Source: Pseudomonadota bacterium (lineage in GTDB: Bacteria > Pseudomonadota > Alphaproteobacteria > Acetobacterales > Acetobacteraceae). Taken from it: a stretch of 25,894 nt of DNA. Below the pieces are notes generated by a model. It was not told the DNA's origin and searched no databases. It was given only the letters and a program-made list of their open reading frames with translations. The DNA lies in assembly GCA_021808985.1 (NCBI GenBank), contig JAKBAQ010000010.1, positions 1 to 25,894 on the forward strand, in the 5' to 3' direction. Below, in pieces: positions 1 through 7,298 of the stretch. Numbering within the stretch: position 1 is the stretch's first letter; each line of letters starts with the position of its first letter. A program made the position numbers and the translations under genes.

Positions 1-1
1 A

Positions 2-94
2 TGGCGGAGGGGATGGGATTCGAACCCACGATACGCCTTGACAGCGTATAACGGTTTAGCAAACCGCCGCCTTCAGCCTCTCGGCCACCCCTCC
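2..94 (-). tRNA. tRNA-Ser (anticodon GCU)
   Basis: Read on the minus strand, the acceptor arm GGAGGGG (88-94) pairs with CCCCTCC, followed by discriminator G and an encoded CCA (2-4). The T-loop TTCGAATC and D-arm GGCCGAGAGGC are canonical. The anticodon GCT is complementary to 58-60 and sits in the loop TTGCTAA. The long variable arm (TACGC pairing with GCGTA) makes it a class II tRNA, as expected for serine. It decodes AGC/AGU. A 7-bp inverted repeat with a 2-nt loop (103-118) lies in the immediate 5' leader and could be a processing or stability hairpin. Confidence 0.97.
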
Positions 95-293
95 GCAAGG
101 CGCGGCTCCTTGGAGCCGGCACATTGTTGCCTCATAAGGGGCGTGCGGGGCAAGGTAAAGCCTCCCGCGCCCCTCAGCGCGGGATTCTCTCAACCCCCCG
201 CTGTCTTGTGCGGCGCAACGCCCTTGCAACCAATTGATTTTGCTTAATTACTAAAAATTAAACAGTAAAAATTGCTGCACTGCAAAATTTTTC

Positions 294-322
294 TTGCATC
301 ACTTCCAGCTTCCCGCTAATAA
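294..322 (+). promoter_or_regulatory. Candidate sigma-70-type promoter of the small RNA
   Basis: A -35-like TTGCAT (294-299) and a -10-like TAATAA (317-322) are separated by exactly 17 nt. The expected start, 7 nt after the -10, falls at A329, the first base of the first RNA hairpin. The surrounding 235-297 stretch is strongly AT-rich in a GC-rich genome. An inverted repeat TTGC-N6-GCAA (272-285) lies just upstream of the -35, where an activator would bind. It loosely resembles TGC/GCA-type sites such as those of PhaR, but that identity is a guess. Confidence 0.6.
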
Positions 323-328
323 GAGCTC

Positions 329-405
329 ACAGGATGAGCATGCTCTCCTGTTTCTTGGACGTTTCCTCCCTAAACTTGGCGGCGCTTCGGCGCCGCCTTT
401 TTTTT
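329..405 (+). ncRNA. Candidate small regulatory RNA with anti-Shine-Dalgarno loop
   Basis: The predicted 77-nt RNA consists almost entirely of three consecutive hairpins. Hairpin 1 (329-351) has ACAGGA pairing with TCCTGT around an inner GAGC/GCTC stem, with a single bulged T335. Hairpin 2 (361-375) has GTTT pairing with AAAC and exposes the loop CCTCCCT, complementary to ribosome binding sites. Hairpin 3 (378-397) is a UUCG-capped terminator followed by eight T. Alphaproteobacterial small RNAs with CCUCC-type loops (the alpha-r14 'cuckoo' RNAs, CcsR RNAs and GsrN) act on mRNA leaders; membership in one of those families is not shown. The only other plus-strand signal in this interval is its own promoter, so the terminator has no other obvious client. 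Confidence 0.6.
378..405 (+). terminator. Rho-independent terminator of the candidate small RNA
   Basis: A perfect 8-bp stem GGCGGCGC (378-385) / GCGCCGCC (390-397) closed by a TTCG tetraloop is followed directly by eight T (398-405). The T-run exists only on the plus strand, so it does not serve the convergent minus-strand gene that ends at 413. Confidence 0.85.
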
Positions 406-412
406 CCCGCCG

Positions 413-1288
413 CTATTCGGCGGCTGAGCGGGCGGCTGGCCCTTCCATCCCCCACAGCGCGCTGGCCGCCACCACGGCCTCCAGAAACACCGTCATATTC
501 CGCTGTGCCGCGCCAAACTGCGCGCCGCGGGTAAAGTGCCGCTCATTCATGTAAAGTCCGCGCGCCACCTCAATCTGCACCACCTGCACGCCCTCGCGCG
601 GGCGGCCGTAATGACGGGTGATGTAGCCGCCCGCATAGGGGTCGTTGCGGCGCACGCGCAGCCCCATGCCGGTGAAACTCGCCTCAAAAAAGGCCATCCA
701 GGCCGGCAGGCACGCATTGCCGTAGGCATCGCCCAGCACGATATCCACCCGCCCCGCCTGCCGCCCCGGCTGGGTTGGCATGGAGTGGCAATCAATCACC
801 AGGCAGGAGCCAAAGCGCGCCATCGTCTGGCCTATCAGCTCGCCCAGCGCGTCATGGAAGGGCCGCCAGCATGTATCTATGCGCGCCCGGGCCTCGGCGA
901 AGCGCAGCTTGCCGGCATAAATCGGCTCGCCATTGCCCACCACGCGGGCGATGGTGCCAAGCCCGGCGCGCACGCGCGGGCTCTTGGTATCCACGAAATC
1001 GGGCAGCGCGTCCTCGAACATCGCCGGGTCCAGCTCCCACGCCTCACGGTTCGCGTCGCACCAGGCGCGGGGGAATTCCGCCGCCAGCAGCGGCACGCCC
1101 AGCGCCGGCCCGGCGGCGAAAAGCTCCTCGACGAAACTATCCTCGCTGCGGCGAATGGCCATGGCATCCAGCCGCGAGGCCGCCAGAAACTCCGCCCCAT
1201 AACGCCTGCCCGAATGCGGAGATGTCAGCACCACGGGCACTCTCTGGTGGAGCGGGCGCAGCAGGGAAAACGGGGCGGTTTCACTCAT
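413..1288 (-). CDS. N-formylglutamate amidohydrolase family protein
   Basis: The 291-residue protein matches the N-formylglutamate amidohydrolase family. These metal-dependent hydrolases cleave N-formyl-L-glutamate to glutamate and formate (HutG in histidine degradation) or act on related N-acyl amino acids. Diagnostic segments are LTSPHSGRRY near the N-terminus, RRSEDSFVEELF, VIDCHSMP in the centre and QIEVARGLYMNE near the C-terminus. The chosen start is the ATG at 1288, which gives the usual N-terminus; an in-frame TTG at 1309 adds seven residues and has a slightly better purine-rich upstream sequence. No hut genes are in the window, so the substrate is uncertain. An ArsB-type permease lies 93 bp upstream on the same strand and may be co-transcribed. 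Confidence 0.9.
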   Translation of the reverse strand: MSETAPFSLLRPLHQRVPVVLTSPHSGRRYGAEFLAASRLDAMAIRRSEDSFVEELFAAGPALGVPLLAAEFPRAWCDANREAWELDPAMFEDALPDFVDTKSPRVRAGLGTIARVVGNGEPIYAGKLRFAEARARIDTCWRPFHDALGELIGQTMARFGSCLVIDCHSMPTQPGRQAGRVDIVLGDAYGNACLPAWMAFFEASFTGMGLRVRRNDPYAGGYITRHYGRPREGVQVVQIEVARGLYMNERHFTRGAQFGAAQRNMTVFLEAVVAASALWGMEGPAARSAAE

Positions 1289-1381
1289 CACGGGCCATGG
1301 TCCATTCAACCAGCTTCACCCTCGCCGGGGCAAGTAAATACAGGGTTATCCGTTCCGCAGCAGAGCGCATCGCCACAACGC

Positions 1382-2626
1382 CTATGGCTGCAAAACCACC
1401 GCCGCCACGGCCAGAAGCAGCGCCAGCGGCATCACCGCCAGCCCTATCCGCAGAAACCGCCAGGCGCTCACCCCCACCCCGGCCCGGCGCAGCGCGGTGA
1501 GCCACAGGATCGTCGCCAGCGAGCCGGTGACCGAGAGGTTCGGCCCCAGATCAACCCCCACCAGCGCCGCCGCGCTCACCCGCGGGGCCAGCCCAGCCTG
1601 CGCCAGCGCATGCCCCGCCAGCAGCCCGGCCGGCAGATTATTCGCCAGATTGACCAAAACCCCCAGGCCAAGCCCCGCCGCCCAGCCGGCCGCCCAGCCC
1701 GCCCGGCGCATGGCCCCGGCCAGCGCCGCCGCCATGCCTGTGCGGTCCAGCGCCGCCACCATCACAAACAGCCCGGCCACCAGGGGCAGCACGTCCCACG
1801 AGATGTTTTTCAGCATCGCCCAGGGTGGCTGCCGTGCGGGCAGCAGCACCACCACGGCGGTGCCCAGGCCGCACAGCAGGGTCGGCAAGCCCAGCGGCAC
1901 GCCCCAGGCGGAGGCCGCCATCAGCACCACCGCCGTCCCCGCTATGCCCAGCCCCGCATGCCGCCCGCCGGCGGAGAGCGTCGGCCGGTGCGCCTGCGCC
2001 TTGAGCGGTTGCGCCAGCGCGCGTCGTTGGGTTAACCACAAGAGCAGAAAGGTTGCACAAACCGCCGCCACCGATGCCAACCCAAACTGGCGCACCCACC
2101 CCAGCAGCGGCGGCAGCGCCGCGCCATACACCACCAGATTGGCCGGGTTGGAAATCGGCAGCACAAACGAGGCCGCATTGGCGACAAACGCGCAGACCAG
2201 CAAAAACGGCAGCGGCCGCTTCGCCTCCACCGCCCGCGCCATCGCCGCCACGGCGGGGGTGAACACCACGGCCGTGGCGTCGTTGGAGAGAAACACCGTG
2301 ATCACCACGGCCATGCCATAAACCATCGCGAACAGCCGGCCCGCCGAGCCGCCCGCCAGCCGGGCCACCCAGCCCGCCGCCCAGGCGAACAACCCCTGGT
2401 CCGCCGCCAACTCGGCCAGAAGCATCATGCCGGTGAGAAACAGGTAAACATCCATCCCCTGCCCCACCCCGCGCAGCGCCGCGCGCGCCGGCAACAGGCC
2501 AAGCGCCACCAGCGCCAGCGCCCCGGTGAGCGCCGGAACCATCTCGCGCACGCCCCAGGGCCGCAAAATAACCCCGCCAACGCCCAGCGCGACAACCACC
2601 CAGACCAGCCACGCCGTCAGCGCCAT
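1382..2626 (-). CDS. ArsB-family (ion transporter superfamily) permease
   Basis: This 414-residue, very hydrophobic protein has about 11-12 predicted membrane segments. It carries the two half-repeat signatures of the ArsB/NhaD-like ion transporter superfamily: LSNDATAVVFTP with NAASFVLPISNPANL in the first half, and NLANNLPAGL with GVDLGPNLSVTGSLATILW in the second. These match arsenite efflux permease ArsB closely. Length is normal for ArsB (about 410-430). No arsR, arsC or arsA is nearby, so arsenite as substrate is family inference. It is divergent from uppP with a 104-bp gap, and the amidohydrolase gene follows it on the same strand. No strong Shine-Dalgarno is seen; upstream of the ATG is GC-rich. 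Confidence 0.88.
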   Translation of the reverse strand: MALTAWLVWVVVALGVGGVILRPWGVREMVPALTGALALVALGLLPARAALRGVGQGMDVYLFLTGMMLLAELAADQGLFAWAAGWVARLAGGSAGRLFAMVYGMAVVITVFLSNDATAVVFTPAVAAMARAVEAKRPLPFLLVCAFVANAASFVLPISNPANLVVYGAALPPLLGWVRQFGLASVAAVCATFLLLWLTQRRALAQPLKAQAHRPTLSAGGRHAGLGIAGTAVVLMAASAWGVPLGLPTLLCGLGTAVVVLLPARQPPWAMLKNISWDVLPLVAGLFVMVAALDRTGMAAALAGAMRRAGWAAGWAAGLGLGVLVNLANNLPAGLLAGHALAQAGLAPRVSAAALVGVDLGPNLSVTGSLATILWLTALRRAGVGVSAWRFLRIGLAVMPLALLLAVAAVVLQP

Positions 2627-2730
2627 GGCGCCCCGCCCGCATTGTTAAAACACTTCATGCGCCCGGCTTAGCAGTGGCAAAACTTTTCGCAATGCGGCAA
2701 AGGGAGCGCAATACCGCCCAGGGAGTCCTC

Positions 2731-3567
2731 ATGAGTTTCTTGCATGCCATAATGTTCGCCATCCTGCAGGGGGCGAGCGAGCTGTTCCCGGTCAGCAGCC
2801 TGGGCCATGCGGTCGTCATACCCGCCGTGCTGCATTGGGGGATCGACCAGGCCAGCCCCAGCTTTCTGCCGTTTCTCGTGATGCTGCATCTGGGCACCGC
2901 CATCGGCATGCTGCTGTTTTTCTACTCTGAGTGGCTGGGCATGCTGCGCGGCGTCCTGGGCATTGGCTACACCACCGAGGTGCAAACCCAGCGCGCCCTG
3001 CTGCTGCGGCTCGTCATCGCCACCATTCCCGCCGTCATCGTCGGCTTCATCGTCAAAAAACCGGTGGCGCACCTCTTCGCCAGCCCGCTCATCGCCGCGC
3101 TGTTCCTCATCGCCAATGCCGGGCTGCTCTATTTCGGCGAGCAGCTGCGCGGCCGCGCCCTGCGCCGCAGTGCTGGCCTCACCAACATGGACGCCTTCAT
3201 CATCGGCCTGTTCCAGTGCCTTGCCTTTCTGCCCGGCCTCTCCCGCTCCGGCGCGGCCATCGTCGGCGGCCTGCGCCGCGGCGTCGGCCACGAGGAAGCC
3301 GCCAAATTCTCCTTCCTCATGGGCACACCCATCATCTTCGCCGCCAGCGTGCTCGAGATCCCAAAGCTCATCCACGCGCATGAGGTGCATTCCCTCTTCG
3401 GCACCGCAACCCTGGCCGCCGTCGCGGCGGGCACGGTCGCCTATGCCAGCACCGCCTTCCTCATGCGCTATTTCCGCGACCATGATTCCTGGGCGCTGCT
3501 GCCCTTCGCCTGGTATTGTGCCCTGCTGGGCGGCGCCAGCTTCCTCCTCCTGCTGTTCGGTCTGTAA
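2731..3567 (+). CDS. uppP: Undecaprenyl-diphosphatase
   Basis: This 278-residue polytopic inner-membrane protein of the BacA/UppP family dephosphorylates undecaprenyl diphosphate to the monophosphate. It recycles the lipid carrier used for peptidoglycan and other envelope polymers, and gives bacitracin tolerance. Motif 1 reads LQGASELFPVSSLGH (residues 12-26, with E17). Motif 2 reads LPGLSRSGAAIVGG (167-180, with R172), where the common Thr after SRSGA is Ala. The ATG at 2731 is chosen because AGGGAG sits 5 nt upstream; an earlier in-frame ATG at 2674 would add 19 charged residues outside the family pattern. The next gene starts 3 nt after the stop, so the two are probably co-transcribed. Confidence 0.95.
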   Translation: MSFLHAIMFAILQGASELFPVSSLGHAVVIPAVLHWGIDQASPSFLPFLVMLHLGTAIGMLLFFYSEWLGMLRGVLGIGYTTEVQTQRALLLRLVIATIPAVIVGFIVKKPVAHLFASPLIAALFLIANAGLLYFGEQLRGRALRRSAGLTNMDAFIIGLFQCLAFLPGLSRSGAAIVGGLRRGVGHEEAAKFSFLMGTPIIFAASVLEIPKLIHAHEVHSLFGTATLAAVAAGTVAYASTAFLMRYFRDHDSWALLPFAWYCALLGGASFLLLLFGL

Positions 3568-3570
3568 GCC

Positions 3571-4317
3571 ATGAAGCGCCTGCTCCTCGCTTTTTTCCTG
3601 CTCGCTCCCCTGGCCGCGCAGGCGCGCGTCAACCTCGCGGAGGCGCCGATCGGCCGCACCAGCCTGCCCTGGTGGAAGGCGCGCTTCATCCACACGCTGG
3701 ACCAGGCCAAGGCCGACCCCAACGCCAAGATCGTCTGGCTGGGCGACTCCATCACCTACTACTGGCAGCGCCATGGCGGCCACGGCTACGATGACATCCT
3801 CCCCATCTGGAACCATTACTACGCCCCCTACGGCGCGCTGGATTTCGGCTTCATCGGCGACACCACGGCAAGCCTGATCTGGCGGCTGGACCATGGCCAG
3901 GTGGCCGGGCTGCACCCACGCCTCACCATCATCCTCATCGGCGCCAATAATTTCGGCCGCGTGCATTGGGATGCCGCGCAAACCGTCCCGGGCATCGAAT
4001 CCGTGGTGGCCAACACCCGCCGCCGCCTGCCCGGCTCGCATATCCTGCTGCTCGGCGTGCTGCCCTCCATCCGCTCCTCCTGGGTGGATGCCCAGACAAC
4101 GGCCACCAACGCCGCCCTGGCCCGCCACTATGCGGGCAGCCGCACCGTCACCTTCATCAATGTCGGCTCCGAGCTGCGCAAGGACGGCAAAACCGACGCC
4201 TCCCTCTATGTCGACCCGCGCATGCGCCCGCCGGAGCCCGCCCTGCACCCCGACGCCACCGGCATGGCCCGCATCGCGGCCTTCATCCAACCCACGGTCG
4301 AAAAATACGCCCGGTAA
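3571..4317 (+). CDS. Exported SGNH/GDSL-family hydrolase
   Basis: The 248-residue protein begins with a Sec-type signal peptide (MKRLL, hydrophobic core, likely cleavage after AQA near residue 18), so it should be periplasmic. SGNH blocks are visible: I, WLGDSITYYW with nucleophile Ser60; II, GFIGDTTASLIWRL with Gly96; III, LIGANNFG with Asn126/127; V, ALHPDATGM with His226. The usual block V Asp three residues before the His is Pro223 here (E222 is adjacent), which is odd. The fold resembles platelet-activating-factor acetylhydrolase-like esterases that remove acyl or acetyl groups. Its place 3 bp after uppP hints at cell-envelope work such as deacylating a polysaccharide, but that is inference. 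Confidence 0.85.
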   Translation: MKRLLLAFFLLAPLAAQARVNLAEAPIGRTSLPWWKARFIHTLDQAKADPNAKIVWLGDSITYYWQRHGGHGYDDILPIWNHYYAPYGALDFGFIGDTTASLIWRLDHGQVAGLHPRLTIILIGANNFGRVHWDAAQTVPGIESVVANTRRRLPGSHILLLGVLPSIRSSWVDAQTTATNAALARHYAGSRTVTFINVGSELRKDGKTDASLYVDPRMRPPEPALHPDATGMARIAAFIQPTVEKYAR

Positions 4318-4371
4318 CTTCCTGCGCCGCCAGACTTGGCGAAAACCGGGCAAACCTGTAATCCCGGTAAC

Positions 4372-7005
4372 ATGGTCACCAGCAACGATATCCGCGCCAC
4401 CTTCCTCAACTACTTCGCCCGCAACGGCCACACGGTCGTGCCCAGCGCCCCGCTGGTGCCCCGCAACGACCCGACGCTGCTCTTCACCAGCGCCGGCATG
4501 GTGCCGTTCAAGAACCTGTTCACCGGGCAGGAGAAGCGCTCTTATGTCCGCGCCGCCTCGTCGCAAAAATGCGTGCGCGCCGGCGGCAAGCATAACGACC
4601 TGGATAATGTGGGCTACACCGCCCGCCACCACACCTTCTTCGAGATGCTGGGCAATTTCTCCTTTGGCGACTATTTCAAGGAACAGGCCATCCTCCATGC
4701 CTGGACCCTGCTGACCAAGGATTTTGGTCTCCCCAAGGATAAGCTCCTCATTACAGTCTACCATACTGACGACGAAGCGGCCGATCTGTGGAAAAAAATC
4801 GCCGGGGTGGCGGAGCAAAAAATCATCCGCATCCCCACGGACGATAATTTCTGGAAAATGGGCGATACCGGCCCCTGCGGCCCCTGCTCGGAAATTTTCT
4901 ACGACCATGGCGAGGGCATTCCCGGCGGCCCACCCGGTTCCGCCGATGAAGACGGCGACCGCTTCATCGAAATCTGGAACCTCGTGTTCATGCAGTACGA
5001 GGAAGGCCCGCCCGGCACCCGTAACCCGCTGCCGCGCCCCTCGATCGACACCGGCATGGGCCTGGAGCGCTTCGCCGCCATCCTGCAAGGCAAGCACGAC
5101 AATTACGATACCGACACCTTGCGCGCCCTCATCATGGCCTCGGCGGAGGCCACCGGCCAGGCGCCGGACGGCAGGTTCAAGACCAGCCACCGCGTGGTGG
5201 CCGACCATCTGCGCTCCACCAGCTTCCTGATGGCCGACGGCGTGCTGCCCTCCAACGAAGGGCGCGGCTATGTGCTGCGCCGCATCATGCGCCGCGCCAT
5301 GCGCCATGCCCACCTCATGGGCGCCGCCGAGCCGCTGATGCACCGCCTCGTCCCCGCGCTGGTGCGCCAGATGGGCCAGGCCTACCCCGAGCTCTCCGCC
5401 GCCGAGCCGCTGATCACCGAGACATTGCAGCTCGAGGAAAACCGTTTTCGCGCCATGCTGGACCGCGGCATCACCCTGCTCAACGAGGAGGCCGGAACCA
5501 TCCCCGCCGGCGGCTCGCTATCCGGCGCCGTGGCCTTCAAACTCTATGACACATACGGCTTCCCGCTCGACCTGACCCAGGACGCCCTGCGCGAACAAGG
5601 CAAGACCGTTGACATTGAAGGCTTCAACGCCGCGATGGACGAACAGCGCCGCCGCGCCCGCGCCGCCTGGGCCGGCTCTGGCGAGGCTGCGACCGAAACC
5701 GTGTGGTTTGAGCTGAAGGAGCAACTCGGCGCCACCGAATTTCTGGGCTATACGACAGAAACCGCCGAAGCCACCATCACTGGCCTCATCGTTGACGGCC
5801 AGCCCACCGACCATGCGCTGCCGGACCAATCCGTCGCCATCCTGCTCAACCAGACTCCCTTCTATGCCGAGAGCGGCGGCCAGGTGGGCGATAGCGGCTA
5901 CCTTACCGGCCCTGACAATCTGCGCATCCGCATCACCGACACGCAAAAGAAGCTGGGCGAGCTGTTCGTGCATCTGGGCGTGGTGGAGGCGGGCACCGCG
6001 CGCGCCAGCCAGCCCGTGCTGGCGGCGGTGGACCATGCCCGCCGCGGCGCCATCCGCGCGCACCACTCCGCCACCCACCTGCTGCACGAGGCGCTGCGCC
6101 GCGCGCTTGGCACCCATGTCATGCAAAAAGGCTCGCTCAACGCGCCAGACCGCCTGCGGTTTGACATTTCCCAGCCCCGCCCCATCACGGCGGAAGAACT
6201 TGCCGCCGTGGAGCGCGAGGTGAACACCCGCATCCGCGAAAACGCCGAGGTCACCACCCGGCTGATGACCCCGGATGAGGCCGTGAAACTCGGCGCCATG
6301 GCGCTGTTTGGCGAAAAATACGGCGATGAGGTCCGCGTGGTGGGCATGGGCAACCCCGATGGCGCAAAATCCGCCTGGTCGGTCGAGCTTTGCGGTGGCA
6401 CCCATGTTTCGCGCACCGGCGATATCGGGCTCTTTCGCATCACCTCCGAAGGTGCTGTCTCCGCGGGCGTGCGCCGGATCGAAGCGCTGGCGGGTGCTGC
6501 CGCCATCGCCGCCGTAGAGGACGAATCACGCCTCCTGGCTGAAGCCGCCGCCACGCTGAAGGCTCAGCCCGCCGAGCTGCCCGCGCGCATCACCCAGCTT
6601 CAGGACGAGAAAAAGCGGCTGGAGCGCCAGGTCGCCGAGCTGCAGAAAAAACTGGTGCTCTCAACGGCAGCCGCCAGTGTTGAGACCATCAACGGCGCCC
6701 AAACCCTGCTGCGCCATGTCGGCGACATTCCGGCCAAGGAGCTGAAGCCCATCGCCAGCGACCTGCTCAAATCCATCGGCTCGGGCATCATCGCCCTCAT
6801 CGCCACCGCCGAGGGCAAGGCCGCCATCATCACCGCCGTCTCCGATGATCTCTCATCCAGCCACAGCGCGGTGGAGCTGGTGCGCCTCGCGGCGGCGGCG
6901 GTCGGCGGGGCTGGCGGCGGCGGCAACAAAACCATGGCCCAGGCCGGCGGCCCCGAAGGCAACGCCTGGCCAGCCGCGCTGGCCGCCATCCGCGCCGCCA
7001 TTTAG
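4372..7005 (+). CDS. alaS: Alanine--tRNA ligase
   Basis: The 877-residue protein is full length for AlaRS (E. coli 876). The N-terminal class II catalytic domain includes RNDPTLLFTSAGMVPFKNLF, the RHHTFFEMLGNFSFGDYFK region and GTGMGLERF-like DTGMGLERFAA. The editing domain has HHSATHLLH (564-572), with Cys674 in CGGTHVSRTGDIG completing the zinc and editing site. A coiled coil and a C-Ala domain ending in GGAGGGGNKTMAQAGG follow. The start is the ATG at 4372; a TTG at 4336 in frame would give a 12-residue extension. There is no clear Shine-Dalgarno. A 9-bp direct repeat CCCGGTAAC occurs at 4310-4318 and directly before the ATG (4363-4371). It likely belongs to the uppP row or has its own promoter in the 54-bp gap. 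Confidence 0.97.
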   Translation: MVTSNDIRATFLNYFARNGHTVVPSAPLVPRNDPTLLFTSAGMVPFKNLFTGQEKRSYVRAASSQKCVRAGGKHNDLDNVGYTARHHTFFEMLGNFSFGDYFKEQAILHAWTLLTKDFGLPKDKLLITVYHTDDEAADLWKKIAGVAEQKIIRIPTDDNFWKMGDTGPCGPCSEIFYDHGEGIPGGPPGSADEDGDRFIEIWNLVFMQYEEGPPGTRNPLPRPSIDTGMGLERFAAILQGKHDNYDTDTLRALIMASAEATGQAPDGRFKTSHRVVADHLRSTSFLMADGVLPSNEGRGYVLRRIMRRAMRHAHLMGAAEPLMHRLVPALVRQMGQAYPELSAAEPLITETLQLEENRFRAMLDRGITLLNEEAGTIPAGGSLSGAVAFKLYDTYGFPLDLTQDALREQGKTVDIEGFNAAMDEQRRRARAAWAGSGEAATETVWFELKEQLGATEFLGYTTETAEATITGLIVDGQPTDHALPDQSVAILLNQTPFYAESGGQVGDSGYLTGPDNLRIRITDTQKKLGELFVHLGVVEAGTARASQPVLAAVDHARRGAIRAHHSATHLLHEALRRALGTHVMQKGSLNAPDRLRFDISQPRPITAEELAAVEREVNTRIRENAEVTTRLMTPDEAVKLGAMALFGEKYGDEVRVVGMGNPDGAKSAWSVELCGGTHVSRTGDIGLFRITSEGAVSAGVRRIEALAGAAAIAAVEDESRLLAEAAATLKAQPAELPARITQLQDEKKRLERQVAELQKKLVLSTAAASVETINGAQTLLRHVGDIPAKELKPIASDLLKSIGSGIIALIATAEGKAAIITAVSDDLSSSHSAVELVRLAAAAVGGAGGGGNKTMAQAGGPEGNAWPAALAAIRAAI

Positions 7006-7033
7006 CGTGATGGTTCAGATATCCGCTGGTTTT

Positions 7034-7185
7034 CAGAGATTGTTTCAACCGTCTCTGCAAACACCCCAAGGATAATTTGCAAAAGTTTTTTGGGGTCTGG
7101 CCCTTTTTTACAAAAAAGGGCCAGAATCTTGGGGAGCTTTTTATAAAAAGCTCCCCAAACCCCGCAAAAATTTTTAAAAATTTCA
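7034..7185. repeat. AT-rich three-stem palindromic intergenic element
   Basis: The 293 bp between alaS and the first YfhO-like gene contain no convincing gene but a striking fold. A perfect 14-bp inverted repeat (7096-7109 with 7112-7125, 2-nt centre) is followed at once by a perfect 15-bp palindrome (7129-7143 with 7144-7158). Both are enclosed by an imperfect outer stem (7081-7095 with 7160-7175, GGGG/CCCC plus A/T tracts). This gives a cloverleaf with almost no unpaired bases on either strand. Upstream, ACCCCAA (7063-7069) could pair instead with TTGGGGT (7090-7096), and CAGAGA/TCTCTG (7034-7057) forms another stem. It resembles multicopy palindromic intergenic elements, and may also end alaS transcription. 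No second copy is in the window. Confidence 0.6.
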
Positions 7186-7298
7186 GTACGGGTGTTCGTC
7201 ATATCCATATGGCGAAAACAGCTCATGCCCCCGCACAAGCTTACGCAAGCCCAACGGCATTGACTGCCCCCGAATGATCGGCAACTACCCTTCATTGC

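Noticed and set aside
163..184. Hairpin TCCCGCGC/GCGCGGGA as a plus-strand terminator
   Set aside because: No plus-strand gene lies upstream, and the tail TTCTCTC is a weak U-run; it may only be leader structure of the tRNA transcript.
536..2035. 499-codon plus-strand frame
   Set aside because: Antisense to the amidohydrolase and ArsB genes; the product is rich in Arg, Gln, His and Pro without any domain.
2668..5343. 891-codon open frame on the minus strand across uppP, the SGNH hydrolase gene and alaS
   Set aside because: It is antisense to three clear genes and its product is a low-complexity Gly/Ala/His/Glu-rich sequence, typical of a shadow frame in GC-rich DNA.
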